64,000 nucleotides of DNA, from positions 1-64,000 of the forward strand of contig JASAOO010003461.1 of NCBI GenBank assembly GCA_030849075.1, written 5' to 3'. Below are positions 1 to 10,475 of the stretch, piece after piece (position 1 is the first letter of the stretch; each line of letters starts with the position of its first letter). The DNA comes from Zelonia costaricensis (taxonomy: Eukaryota > Euglenozoa > Kinetoplastea > Trypanosomatida > Trypanosomatidae). Made by a program: the position numbers and the translations under genes. Under the pieces are notes generated by a model. The model was not told the origin of the DNA, made no database searches, and saw only the letters and a list, made by a program, of their open reading frames with translations.

Positions 1-1686
1 AAGGGTGAGGGGGAGGGGGGGGGGAGAAAGCGTCAACTGGCTGGTGCTAGTGACGTGTGTGTGTGTGTGTGCGTTAAGGTGCGAAAGGATCTGTGGGTGT
101 GAGCTCAGCGGCTCCCTTCTTCTTGTCTACCTCGAGCGCGCCGGGGTTGGGTGGGTGGGTGGAGACGAGCCTAGTTGGAAGTGGGTAGCCGTGGTTCGTG
201 GCGTGAGGTGGCACCTGTGCGTAACGTGCGCTGCTGCCTGGGAGGGCGCTCTTGCATGCATGGTGGGTGCGTGCGTGCGTGGAGGTGCCAAGTACGTTGA
301 ACAGAAGCGGGGGTGAGTGGGTGGGGGAGGGGAAGAAGGTGAGAGCGTGTGCTTGTGATGCGGGCATGCATGTGTGAAGGCGCGGTTGGTGCAGTCCCAC
401 CTTCGCAGCCGACGCCAGGTGGGGAGGGTGGCACCGCGGGAATCAGTGCGCTGACGCATGCGGCACACAGACACACATGGAAGCCTTGGGGGGTGGGGGA
501 GAGTCGCGCCACGTCTGCACACCCTTGTCCACACGCGCTGACCTCTGCTGAAGCAGCGCCATGGGCGCACAGCAAAGACGCACAAGGGACAGTCACGGAC
601 AAGGTGAACATTGACAGGCACGTTCCGCTGCGGCACAGAGCTCCTATTCCTGACCTCATCCCCAGCAGTTCGGGTGGTTGACGTGTGTGGCGGTGGCCTA
701 CGCTGCCGCTGCGGCTGCCGCCGGCGCTTTCTTGTTCTGGAGCTTTCAGACCTTTACGTCGGCACGACCACGAAGATCGCCAGGGTGAGCCGGAAGGGGA
801 AGGGGGAGGGGGGGGGATGGAGACAGCATGGTTGATTACGTAAGAAAGACCGACAAGCACACAACCACACAGGGACACCGACACACATCTTATGCAGCCA
901 GCTGGCTACGCACGCAACCGCACCAACAAGAGGGAGGTTAGGCGTGAAGGTAAAGGTCGAGGGAAGAGACAAGCAACGCACGCACAGACACACACACAAG
1001 CAACGCATACCACCCCGCACGCGTGCAGCGGCCCTTCGCGGCAGCACGGTAAGCGACTTAAAACTCCCCCTTTCCTCGTGGCAGGTGGGGGCGCCTGCGG
1101 CAGAGGATTGGCAGGCAGCGCTATGTTCGTGGTGGGAGGCGGGCGGCCATGCACAGCGGCGCACAGACCTCGCTGCGGTCTCCCCCCCGCCTTCCTACTC
1201 GCACACACGCGAGCGAGGACGCATCACCTCCCGCACGCAACACAGGTGATGCTATATCATGTGATCGAGAACGTGGATGCGCGCTGCCCAGCCTCCCAGC
1301 GACCTCCTCATCGCCCGTCGCACAAACCCATGCCCTCCCCTCCCCTCCCGCCGCCGCCGCCGTCATCCTCCTCTGACGAGAGAGGGGTGAGGGGTGAGGG
1401 CGGGCGCCCGCCGCGGTTGGATGCTACCCGCAGGTGGAGGGGGTGGGGATAGTGGATAGGGGGACGGACTCGACGGTGATGGGAGGGCGCAGCGGCGACA
1501 AGGAAGGGCAGCGGGGCGGGGGTGGGAGGTGATGCAGGCACCACGGGAGTTGCGCACCAGCAGAGTGGTGGGGTGAGACATTGCGGACCCGAACAACGAG
1601 AACTCAACAACAACCACAGCACAAAGCTGCACACTTGCGTCAACACACTCACACACACGCACACACAGATACGCGTGGCAGTTAGC
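1..1686. other. Gene-free stretch, left edge
   Basis: No supportable gene is seen. The open frames here encode Cys/His/Thr/Pro-rich low-complexity sequence typical of translated CA/TG repeats. The stretch should hold the 3' UTR of the DFRP1-like gene and the upstream region of a gene lying beyond the left edge. A TG tract lies near 55-72 and a CA tract near 1650-1666. A strong minus-strand pyrimidine tract at about 791-822 is a candidate acceptor region for that outside gene. Confidence 0.6.
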
Positions 1687-2358
1687 TTATGAGAGGTCGA
1701 AGGCGGCCTCGTCGTCGTCGTCGCCCTCCTCCAGCCCCTCCACCTCCTCGCGCTCGTAGTACTCGTCGGCGTTCTCGTCGTCCACGAACAGCTCCTGGTC
1801 CATCTGCCACAGGTCCCAACCGCGCAGCTTGCCGTCCCCACTCTTGGCCCGCCGCACACGCGCCGCCTCCTGCTCCGCCGCCTCCTCACGCTTCCGCTGC
1901 TTCCACGCCTGGAAGGAGGCCTCAGTGACGGGGGTGAGGTCGGTGCGGTCCTTCAGCTTCTCGCGCTCCGCCTCTAGCTTCTCCTCAAGCCGCTGATCGT
2001 CCTGCTCGACGTCATCGAAGTCTTCGGGGCGGAAAAGGTACTCCTCGGGGTTGCACAGGTACTGATCATCACCCTCCCCCTCGGCGTCCTCCTCCCCCTC
2101 ACGCCTCTTGCGCTGCTGCTGGTCGACGTCGTTGAACAGCTTCGCCAGCTCCGCCTCACGCGCGCGCTTCTCTTCCTTGGCGGAGCGGCGCGCAGCGAGT
2201 TCAGCCTGCGACTTGCGCTCCTGCGGGTTGCGCTGATCGACGCTCTGGCGCACCTGCTGGACGTACGCCTGCACCTTGGCGCTGCGGTTCTTGTTCTTGA
2301 GGCCGAAGGTCTTGTCCTCCACAATCTTCTCCTTCTTCTTCTGCTCTGCCTTGCCCAT
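1687..2358 (-). CDS. DFRP1/Tma46-like protein without zinc fingers
   Basis: This 223-aa, charged, probably cytosolic protein resembles ZC3H15/DFRP1 (yeast Tma46), the partner that stabilises the translational GTPase DRG1. Residues 3-26 match the family N-terminus (KKKEKIVEDKTFGLKNKNRS). Residues about 125-203 match the DRG-binding region, with SFQAWKQRKREE (148-159) followed by an EL.DD..AD.Y-type segment. Family members usually carry two CCCH zinc fingers between these blocks. Here that space is an acidic linker and the protein has a single cysteine (C102), so no finger can form. The role in DRG binding is inferred from family knowledge. The start is the only sensible Met at the head of the conserved block. 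The gene is the most 3' of this window's transcription unit. Confidence 0.8.
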   Translation of the reverse strand: MGKAEQKKKEKIVEDKTFGLKNKNRSAKVQAYVQQVRQSVDQRNPQERKSQAELAARRSAKEEKRAREAELAKLFNDVDQQQRKRREGEEDAEGEGDDQYLCNPEEYLFRPEDFDDVEQDDQRLEEKLEAEREKLKDRTDLTPVTEASFQAWKQRKREEAAEQEAARVRRAKSGDGKLRGWDLWQMDQELFVDDENADEYYEREEVEGLEEGDDDDEAAFDLS

Positions 2359-3235
2359 CCTCGAATCTCAGCAGGTGAATGCTGCGCAGAGGTGAAGGAT
2401 GCCTTGGGGCGGGGGGGGGAGGAGTGGGGTTAGGCTGCTGCTTGTGTGTGTGTGTGTATGTGTGTATGTGTAGGTAACGTGGGCGATGTCGCTCAACGAG
2501 CACCTTGCTGTGTGCGTGTGCGTGTGCGTGTGGAGGGGGGGGGGGATGGAGGGAGGGAGGTGTTGTGAAGTTGGGCGGAGGACGCGCAAAAAAACGAAAG
2601 TGAGGCGACATCGGCCCGCTCAGGCAGCGCCGTCGTCGATGCGCTCGCACCGTTCAGAGCTGCTCGCGGCGAGGAGACGACGACGCGGAAGGGGGGGGAG
2701 CGGAGTAGCCCAGGCACACAGCCGCCGCCGTTCGACAAGCCACCACAATTGCTGAACGCTTCGTCGCCACTGTCCGGCTCGGATGCGTTTTCGCTTCGCA
2801 GAGAGCCGAGCTCTTGAGCAGCCGATAGACTGCTGGTTGACCTTCGTCATCGCCTTCAGCACTGGCGCTCTTCAACGGGCGAGAGGGTACGCACACACCC
2901 ATGCACACACATACACACACACACACACACTCACATACGGACACACACGTGTCTTGGTCAACCACCGCATCGCGCGGCGCGCCCGCGCATTCCAACACGC
3001 CGACGAGGAGAGGCAGCACCAGGGCAGGTACATGCAACACCGTACGCTGCAGCTCCTGCTTTCCGGCTCCGCTCTACGCTTCACAAGACCCCCCTCTCCT
3101 CTCGTTGCGTGATGCGGCGAGCCAACAGCCACTGCAGCCCAAGCACACGGCCTCCACGGTGACACCTACTCGGCCACAGCTCAACACGTCTCCAGTCGAT
3201 GGTGCGCTGCACCTTCACGGCCCCGCCCCCCGCTC
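2359..3235. other. Intergenic region with CA and G tracts
   Basis: No gene is supported. There is a TG/TA-type tract near 2444-2471, G runs near 2409-2420 and 2533-2560 (pyrimidine tracts on the transcribed strand, likely used for processing of the DFRP1-like mRNA), and a CA tract near 2905-2936. Confidence 0.6.
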
Positions 3236-6200
3236 CTACTCGAAGTAGCGACGCTTCGGGCGCTTGCGGAACCACTGATCATCTTCCCCTGACCCCGCTG
3301 CGGCATTCGACGCCGCCGGCGGTTCGGCGGCGTACACCGCCACTCCCTCCTCGGCAGGAGGCGTGGCGCGACTCCGGCCAGTCGGGCGCCGGCCTGCCGT
3401 ACGCCGCGTGCGCACCTGCGTCGCCTGCGTCGCCTCCGCGTCCCCGTCCTCCAGTTCCTCCTGCACCGCAGCGCGACGCGGGGCTGCTGCGGCGGGTGGG
3501 CCCGAAGAGGACGCCACTGGGGCTGCAGCCGCAGCGGCGGCAACGGGCACGGCCCGCCGCCCAGCCGCCGCGCGAGGCTGCACCGGCGCCGCGATCACCT
3601 CCAGCTCCTCCTCCTCGTCCTCCTCGAAGGAGTCTACCTCCTGCGGCGTGAAGGGCTTGCTACGGCGGGAGGCAGAAGTGGTGCCGCGGCCCGAGGCCCT
3701 CGCGGCTGGGCTCGCTGCGGGGGCGGCACGCATCGACGGGGTCGCTGCCGCCGGTGGTGGTGGGGGCGGGGATGCGGGAGTGCGCGCAGCGGCTACAACG
3801 TCTTCTTCCTCCTCGATCTCCTCCTCCTCCTCCCCCAGCTCCTCGTCCTCTTCGAAGCCCTCCGACTCCTCCGCCTCACCTCCTTCGTCCTCGAGGGCAT
3901 CGACGTCAGCGGTGCTGCCGCCGTTGCGGCGGCGCGCTGGTGCGGCCGGGGCGGGCGTGGCGGGCGCTGCACCCTTTGCCGTCCGCTGCTGCTGCTGATG
4001 CGTCTTCTGCTTCTGCCATTGGGAGTAGAGCGCCTCCTCCAGCCCGCCCTCGCCCTCGCCCTCGCCCTCCTCCGCCTCGTCCTCCGCCTCGTCAGCGCCA
4101 CCCTCTGGGCTGGCACTCGCCTTCGTGTGCCTCGCGGCGGTGCTCGCAGGCGCGGGTGCTGCCGCGCGACGAGTGGTCGGGGCGGTCGGCAGGGCTGGCT
4201 GAGGCAGCTTTGCGCGCTGCTGCGGCGGTGATGGTGGGGTTGCCAGCGCGTCCTCCGCGTCCTCCTCCACGTCCTCCTCCACGTCCTCCTCCGCGTCCTC
4301 CTCCACCCGCAGCACCCCGTCCTCCGCGTCCTCCTCCGCATCCACCTCCCCCACAGTGCGGCGCTTCGCAGACCCGCGGGCGGCGGCAGGGGCGGCCGGT
4401 GCGGCGGGCCGCTGCTTGCGCGATGGCGCAGTGACCGCAGCCAGAGCGTCAGCCTCCTCCTCCACCTCCTCCTCCTCCTCGATCTCCTCCTCCTCCTCTT
4501 CGACGCGACCTCCCTCGTCGTCGGCGGCTGCCGCCCTCCCATCGGACCCCACGGCGGCCTCCGCCGCGTCGCCACTGGCGTTCGCGTTGCCGTCGCTGCC
4601 GTCTTCTGGCAGGAGCTGCGCGAGTGTGGCCGTCAGCGTCGCCTCGAGGTCTTCGCGGTTGTGCAGCAGGCTGTGCACGACCGAGGCCCCCGATGTCTCC
4701 TCAATCTCCATCACGAGGTCGTCAATGCAGCGGTACTCGTCCATCTCGTCCGCCATGCCCAGCGGCACTGCCAGGGCCCGCAGCCGAACCACCTCCTCCT
4801 TCGTGAACGGGTTCGTGAGGTCGATGGTGGCTGTCGAGCGGAGCATGAAGTCCGTGTTGTTCTCGGGTCCCGCCAGCTTCGTGGCGATGAGGTGGTAGTG
4901 CACCACGTTGATGCGGGGCAGCACCTTGTGCCGCAGCAAGTGCAGCATGCCCAGCATCACCTCCGCAAAGGGCAGGCGCACCTCCTCCTCCATGATGTGG
5001 TCCTTCGTCGAGGTATAGTAGAGGTGCAGAGTGGTGCCCGAGAGTCGCACGACGCTGCAGCCGGCGCTCTGGTCAACCGCAGGGCGGAACGGGGAATAGC
5101 GCTTCTCCTTCGTGTTGAAGAGCGTCTTGTACGCCTGCATCGCCGTGGGCACCTTCCCAGGCGACATGTCTGTCGCGCCCCCACTGCCCGAGGAGGACGC
5201 CGACGCGGCGGCCCCGCTGAAGGGCCGCGTGTCGGAGGAGACGAGCGGAAAGCCGTACGGCGGCAGCGGCGTCCCCTCCAGGACGACCACGGGCTCCTCC
5301 CGTGCGAGGGCGCGCATCAGCACGGAGCCGTACAGCAGCGCGTTGACGCTCTCGCGCTTGTAGAACTCGACGCCGGCGTCGCTGGTGGCCTCCTCCAGCG
5401 CCATCTGGTGCTTGTTGTACGACGTCCAGATCGTCTTGAGGGCGCGCACGCCAACCGGGTCCGCCTCCGTGACCGTCGCGGCGTGGTACACGCTGAACAT
5501 GGCGAGTGGGTCGACCTGCGCGGTGTCCTCGTCCAGCACGATGATGTCGCCGCGCTGCTCCTGCAGCGTCCGCTCCGCCTTGTTCGTCGGGTGCAGGTAG
5601 CCGTCTGCGGTGTTGAACTGCTTCATCATGAGCTCGGCGAGGCGCACCAGCTTCTCGCGGCGCTCCTCGGCCGTGGCCTCCGCTGGCGCGGCCGAGGCTT
5701 GTGCTGCAGCTGCTGCTGTTGCGGCGGCGTCGCCGGTGTGAGTGGGAGGGGCTGCGGCGGACCCGGAGGCGGCGGGCGCAAGAAGCGGATCCGCCCCCCC
5801 CTCCTGCTCCTCCTCCTCCACCTCCTCCTCCTCGATCTCCTCCTCCACGAGCTCCTCTTCGTCTTCTTCGGCCTCGTCCGCTTCTCCGGCGGCCTCGTCC
5901 TCCTGCGCCTGGGCCGCCACCGCCGTGGCAGCGTGCGGGGGCGCGGCGCGGGCCGCGGGTGAGGCGCGCGGCGTCGCGGGGGTCCCTCTCGATGGGGCTG
6001 GCGGCGCAGCGGCGGCACTCGCGGACGCGCGCTTCGTCCTCTCCGGCACAGGCGGCTCCTCCTCCTCTTCACCCTCCTCCACCTCCTCCTCCTCCTCCTT
6101 CGCGCCCTCGCGGCCTAGGAGTGCCTCCGCCTCAGCGATCAGCTCCGCCATCTCTGCGTCCTCCACATCGTCGCGGCGGCCCTCGCCTCGTGGAGGGGCG

Positions 6201-7396
6201 GCAGTGGCAGCCGTCGCGCGCGGCGCATGTGTGCCAGCGCGACGCTGCGGTGCCGCACTGCCACTGCCACCACTGGCGCCGCCCGCGGATGCCACGGTCG
6301 CGACGCCTTCTTCCTCGTCTTCCTCCTCTTCCACCTCCTCCGCTGCTTCTTCGCCTTCGTCAGGGCCCCGCGCCTCTGCTGCCGACGCCGCGGTTCTCAC
6401 CGAGGGCGCCGGCCGGGCTGCAGATGTGGCAGTCGGAGCGCGAACAGCGTCCGCCGCGGCCCCCGCTGCAGCCGCAGCAGACACGGCGGATGCCTTGAGG
6501 TCCATGAGGAAGGGCGGCGTCGCCGGCGGGGCTGCGAGGCCGCCGGTCCCGTCCGACAACCGCTTCGGCGCCATAAGCTCGTCGGCGACGGCGCGCTGGA
6601 TCGCGCGAGTCAGCCACGCAACGACCTCGTCCTTCTGCGACTGCTGCCGGTGCCGGGCGAGTCGGTGGTACGCCGTATCGAGCACGCCGCGGCCGTAGGC
6701 ACTGAGCTGCACCCGGTCCGGCTGCTCCTTCCACTGCCCCACCGTCGCCACGCCCATCAGCCGCAGCGCACGTGCGTCCTGCTCGCTCTGGAACCGCTCG
6801 CTGCGCAGCAGCACGTCAAGGCACTCCGCGTCGCCGCGGACGGCCTTCAGCTTGCGCTTCTCCGTCATAGACGCGAAGTCGCGGAGGCTGACGGGCTCTA
6901 CGGAGCTGGCGAGGTCGGGGTCGACGAGGAGCTGCACAAGGTCCGCGACGGTGTGCACGGCGGCCGCGCCACCACCGCCGCCGCCCCGTGCCGCAGGCAG
7001 CAAGACTTCATCGACGGTGACTTCGTACGGGCCGCGGGGGTCCTCTTCATCTACATCTCCTGCCGGGGCTGCCGCGGGACGGTGGCCGTGGCGCGCTGCA
7101 CCGTGTGGCGCGAGGAGAACGCGGGTAGGCTGCAGGCCCGCCGCGATGTGGGCCGCACGTGCATCTGTCGTCAAGACCGGGTCGAGTGGGACGCGGAGCA
7201 CCGCGGCGTGGCTGCGACTCGTGCCACCGCTGCCGCCGTAGTGGTGGAGACCACAGGCGGTGCTCGAGAGACGCGAAGCGGGTGCCAGCGGGGCCCCTCC
7301 GCAGTGGACGGTGATCCAGAGTTGGCTGCTGCTGTGGTGCCGCGTGGGTGCCGCGGTGGTGGCGGCCACGGCCTGCACAGACCGACGTCGCAGCAT
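3236..7396 (-). CDS. Acidic mitochondrial-type protein, paralogue of the 2181-aa gene
   Basis: 1386 aa, function not recognised. The start at 7396 gives a basic, Ser/Ala-rich, acid-free N-terminus (MLRRRSVQAV...), typical of trypanosomatid mitochondrial presequences; the open frame upstream only translates CA repeat. Residues about 145-275 form a helical block (VADLVQLLVDP, VGQWKEQP) matching residues 278-420 of the next gene upstream. Residues about 300-585 are acidic low complexity. Residues about 598-930 form a second conserved block (YGFPLVSSDTR, FRPAVDQSAGC, PFAEVMLGMLHLLRHKVLP, LVMEIEETSG) again matching the neighbour. The rest alternates acidic blocks (runs such as EEEEEEIEEEEE) with Ala/Pro/Arg linkers and ends in a basic WFRKRPKRRYFE. 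It lacks the P-loop domain found between the two blocks in the paralogue. Gene reality is near certain; mitochondrial location is inferred. Confidence 0.8.
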   Translation of the reverse strand: MLRRRSVQAVAATTAAPTRHHSSSQLWITVHCGGAPLAPASRLSSTACGLHHYGGSGGTSRSHAAVLRVPLDPVLTTDARAAHIAAGLQPTRVLLAPHGAARHGHRPAAAPAGDVDEEDPRGPYEVTVDEVLLPAARGGGGGGAAAVHTVADLVQLLVDPDLASSVEPVSLRDFASMTEKRKLKAVRGDAECLDVLLRSERFQSEQDARALRLMGVATVGQWKEQPDRVQLSAYGRGVLDTAYHRLARHRQQSQKDEVVAWLTRAIQRAVADELMAPKRLSDGTGGLAAPPATPPFLMDLKASAVSAAAAAGAAADAVRAPTATSAARPAPSVRTAASAAEARGPDEGEEAAEEVEEEEDEEEGVATVASAGGASGGSGSAAPQRRAGTHAPRATAATAAPPRGEGRRDDVEDAEMAELIAEAEALLGREGAKEEEEEVEEGEEEEEPPVPERTKRASASAAAAPPAPSRGTPATPRASPAARAAPPHAATAVAAQAQEDEAAGEADEAEEDEEELVEEEIEEEEVEEEEQEGGADPLLAPAASGSAAAPPTHTGDAAATAAAAAQASAAPAEATAEERREKLVRLAELMMKQFNTADGYLHPTNKAERTLQEQRGDIIVLDEDTAQVDPLAMFSVYHAATVTEADPVGVRALKTIWTSYNKHQMALEEATSDAGVEFYKRESVNALLYGSVLMRALAREEPVVVLEGTPLPPYGFPLVSSDTRPFSGAAASASSSGSGGATDMSPGKVPTAMQAYKTLFNTKEKRYSPFRPAVDQSAGCSVVRLSGTTLHLYYTSTKDHIMEEEVRLPFAEVMLGMLHLLRHKVLPRINVVHYHLIATKLAGPENNTDFMLRSTATIDLTNPFTKEEVVRLRALAVPLGMADEMDEYRCIDDLVMEIEETSGASVVHSLLHNREDLEATLTATLAQLLPEDGSDGNANASGDAAEAAVGSDGRAAAADDEGGRVEEEEEEIEEEEEVEEEADALAAVTAPSRKQRPAAPAAPAAARGSAKRRTVGEVDAEEDAEDGVLRVEEDAEEDVEEDVEEDAEDALATPPSPPQQRAKLPQPALPTAPTTRRAAAPAPASTAARHTKASASPEGGADEAEDEAEEGEGEGEGGLEEALYSQWQKQKTHQQQQRTAKGAAPATPAPAAPARRRNGGSTADVDALEDEGGEAEESEGFEEDEELGEEEEEIEEEEDVVAAARTPASPPPPPPAAATPSMRAAPAASPAARASGRGTTSASRRSKPFTPQEVDSFEEDEEEELEVIAAPVQPRAAAGRRAVPVAAAAAAAPVASSSGPPAAAAPRRAAVQEELEDGDAEATQATQVRTRRTAGRRPTGRSRATPPAEEGVAVYAAEPPAASNAAAGSGEDDQWFRKRPKRRYFE
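4250..4306 (-). repeat. 12-bp codon repeat encoding EED(V/A) units
   Basis: Tandem 12-bp units read as Glu-Glu-Asp-Val/Ala on the coding strand, inside the acidic tail of the 1386-aa protein. The repeat is nearly perfect at the DNA level, which suggests recent slippage. Confidence 0.75.
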
Positions 7397-7460
7397 AGCG
7401 TTGGCCGTATCGTACTTTGATATCGCACACGCCTTGTGTCTACTCTGCCGATGTGCGTTC

Positions 7461-7486
7461 GTGTGTGTGTGTGTGTGTGTGTGTGT
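7461..7486. repeat. TG/CA microsatellite
   Basis: Pure GT dinucleotide run in the upstream region of the 1386-aa gene, between its putative acceptor and the start codon. Confidence 0.9.
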
Positions 7487-7590
7487 ATTCCTGGTCGAAG
7501 GGGACCTTGTCACACACACACACCGGTTCTATGAGGATGGCGGAGGCGTGCAGCGCACGATCGAGCCACGGCTACGAGGTGGACACCCGA

Positions 7591-7630
7591 CTGCCCAAGG
7601 AAGAGAGAGAAAAAGGAAGAAAGGCGAGGC
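7591..7630 (-). other. Putative spliced-leader acceptor of the 1386-aa gene
   Basis: On the minus strand a pyrimidine tract of about 30 nt (positions 7630-7597) is followed by GGGCAG, with the AG at 7592-7591. It is the first AG after the tract. It would give a 5' UTR of about 194 nt before the ATG at 7396. This is the usual trypanosomatid acceptor layout; use of the site is inferred. Confidence 0.6.
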
Positions 7631-9120
7631 AGACAAGGAGTGGGGCCAGAGTCGAACGCGGTCGCCTGCTGCACACGCGCACACACACTCAACTCGAGCG
7701 GTGCGGCTTGGGGAGCTGTTCTATGGAGGTCGTTGGGGGTACAGTAACAACGAAGACAACGCGGTGAGGGCGCGCTGCCGTGTAGCACGCCGCCGCTCAC
7801 GTGGCTCGATGCCTTCACGCAGGCGCAGGGCCGTACGGTGCACGTGCCCTTCTTGAAATGCAGAAGGAGAAAAGAAGAGGTCAACAGGAGGCGGTGTTGA
7901 TGCAGCTACACCGACGTGGTGGAGAGACACGGGATCGACAGCAGCTGCGGCGGTGCAATCTCTGCTGTGACAATTGTGTACACGCCGCGGCGTTCCCCCC
8001 CTTTTTTTACGGCGTGGGCGTTGGACAGGCAAGTCGTGCGTGCGTGTGCGTGTGCGTGTGCGTGTACGCTTTCGTCTATGCGTGGCTGGGCATCATCGAT
8101 TGATGGAGGAGGTGGGTGGTGGTGGGGGTGATGGGAGCCGTTATGTGGAGGCACGGGGGGAGGGGTGGCAGACGAACACCGAGCGGTGGGGGAGAGATGG
8201 AGTGAGGCGAGGCAAGTATTCACTGCGGGCGGTGGTCGCCTGTACTCGCGGCGGCGGCCGCCACTCTCGTCCGATGCGAGCGGCAGCGCACACAAGCCGG
8301 TGTTGTAAGTGCCGTCACCGGGCACACCGCCGCGGTGCGGCCGGAGGCCAGCGAAGGCGGCGGTGCGTCAGTTAGTCGAGGCGACCCCGCCGCGGGTTTC
8401 TCCTTTCACGCGAGAAGGAGGAGGCGAAGACTCCTGCACACGATGGCGCAGCAGCGCACACCGCTCGCCGTCTCTCCAGGCAACACCGCGACCGGGTCTG
8501 TGAGGGAAGGTTAGCGGGGGCTTCCCTTCTTGTGCTGATGCTGCTGGCAGCGGCACCGACCGCAGAGGGCTATTGCTGGTGGTGGTGGGGTGGATGGACT
8601 TGAAACTACAAGAGGAACGTCGCACCTCGCTGCATCACGCAGGCAAAGCGGCGGGGAAGGGGGGGAGGGGAACGGCGGAGGCGGGGATCCCCGCATCACA
8701 AGTGCCCAGGCTTCTCACCCCAAAATGCGTCGACGACACGGGGAAGAGGTGCGGAGGTGCGGAGGGGTGCAGCGCATCGAGTGGGAGGAGGGGGTGGGAG
8801 GTGAGCGTCAAGGTGAGGCACATCTAAGGCAAAACACACACACACACACAAACACACAAGTGCACACACCTGAACACTCGACGCGCGTGTCGTGCGCCTC
8901 CCTCGCCCCCCGTCCCCGGCAGGAGCTCGGACACACCGCCGCCTGCCCAACGTGGCGCACCGCTCCCCCTCTCCTCGCCGTTTTCGCGACGCGTGCACAC
9001 ACGCTCCGCAAGCGCCACAGCCGTCATCTATGTACGAAAAGAAAGATCAACAAGAACAACAACAGAGCCTCCTCGGTGCCCATGCACACGTCGTCACAGA
9101 CAAGGACGAACACCCAAGAC

Positions 9121-9152
9121 CACACACACACACACACACACACATACACACA
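9121..9152. repeat. CA microsatellite
   Basis: CA run of about 32 bp with one TA interruption in the probable 3' UTR of the 2181-aa gene. Confidence 0.9.
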
Positions 9153-9641
9153 ACCGTGAAGACAGCCACGCACATGCACCCGTACACATACACAGAGAGG
9201 GAAAGGAGGGAGAGAGCGCGAGAAGTGAAACACACACAACGCACGTACGCACGCCAAAGGAAGACCGGAGCGAGAAGCTCTGCCGCGTCGCATCGCTGCA
9301 GAACTCGCACCCACAACGCGCACCGAACGCTGCGAGCCCCACCATCGCCCGCGGCCGCCCAACGCGCCCGCCACCCACGCACCGCCCGTCACACCCACAC
9401 GAGAGGGGGGGGGTGCGGAAGGCACCACCAGCGACGATCACGTCGCCACACCACGCAACGACGTCTATGGTACACGAACCTGTGAACAGCACGAACACTG
9501 ACCGCCAGAGACACGCACACAGACACACACACACACACCTACACACGCAGCGTTCAGGAGAAGGGGAACGCACAGGGGAGTCGCACCTCAGCCAAGGAGG
9601 GGGACGCGCCGTCACGCGCAAACGGCCGCACGCCGCCGGGC

Positions 9642-10443
9642 TCACCGACGCCGCGAGCTGCTGCTACCACTGCCGCTGCCGGACTTCCTGTCGCTCTTCT
9701 TGCCCCCGCTGCTGGAGGGCGTCGTGGACCGTCCGCGCTTGGAGGTGGACGACGGCGCCGCCGCTGAGGGAGACCGCCGCCGAGCCGCGTTGGCGCTCCC
9801 GGCGGAGCGGGCCGAGGACGTCCGTGCTGCGGCGCTGGTGACCGGCGCTGCGGTGCGCTTGTGCTTGCTGCTCGCCGCCAACCGACGCACGGCGCTGCTG
9901 CTGCTGCTGGAGGCGCTACTGCGGCTGCTCTCGCGGCGTGCACTGCGGCCCTTGCCAGCGACGGAGTTCTTCTTCTTGTTGCTGGCACTGGGGCGGCGGC
10001 GCTGATGGCTACTCACGGCGTCGAAGAGCTTCTGGAGGTCGAGGGGGGGGCCTGCCTCGCCGTCCTCCTCCTCCTGCTCCTCCTCGCCTTCTTCTCCCTC
10101 CCCGCCCTCCGCCCCCTCCCCGTCGCCCTCGTCACTGCCAGCGCCCGCGGCGTCCTCGTCTGCGGCCTGCGCGCTGCCCGGCGCACCCGCACCGCGGCTT
10201 GAGGGCCCCTCCTCCCCGGCCTCCCGCTTCGCCGCCGTGCGTGGAAACACCGACGAGATGCTCTCCGTGCCGTCGAGGGGCGGCGCGACGTTCGGCGTCC
10301 ACGGCCCCGTGACACTCGCAAGCCCGCCACCGCCACCACCGCCGCTGCCCATCGTCATCGCACCAGCGGGATACTGGAAACCGACCGCTGCTGCGCCCGG
10401 GGGCACCGCCATGCCGGAACTAGGACGGGACATGAAGGCCTGC

Positions 10444-10475
<32 letters not shown>

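Larger units (their letters stand above)
7397..9641. other. Intergenic region, 2.2 kb, repeat-rich
   Basis: No gene is supported on either strand. It holds a TG microsatellite at 7461-7486, a degenerate TGCG tract near 8038-8066, a CA microsatellite at 9121-9152, many short G runs, and the putative acceptor of the 1386-aa gene at 7591. The rest is probably the 3' UTR of the 2181-aa gene. Confidence 0.6.

Noticed and set aside
171..884. Minus-strand open frame of 237 codons near the left edge
   Set aside because: Composition is that of translated repeat and UTR; no motif, and start and end do not fit any family.
4661..5962. Plus-strand open frame of 433 codons
   Set aside because: Antisense shadow of the conserved C-terminal block of the 1386-aa gene, with no recognisable domain.
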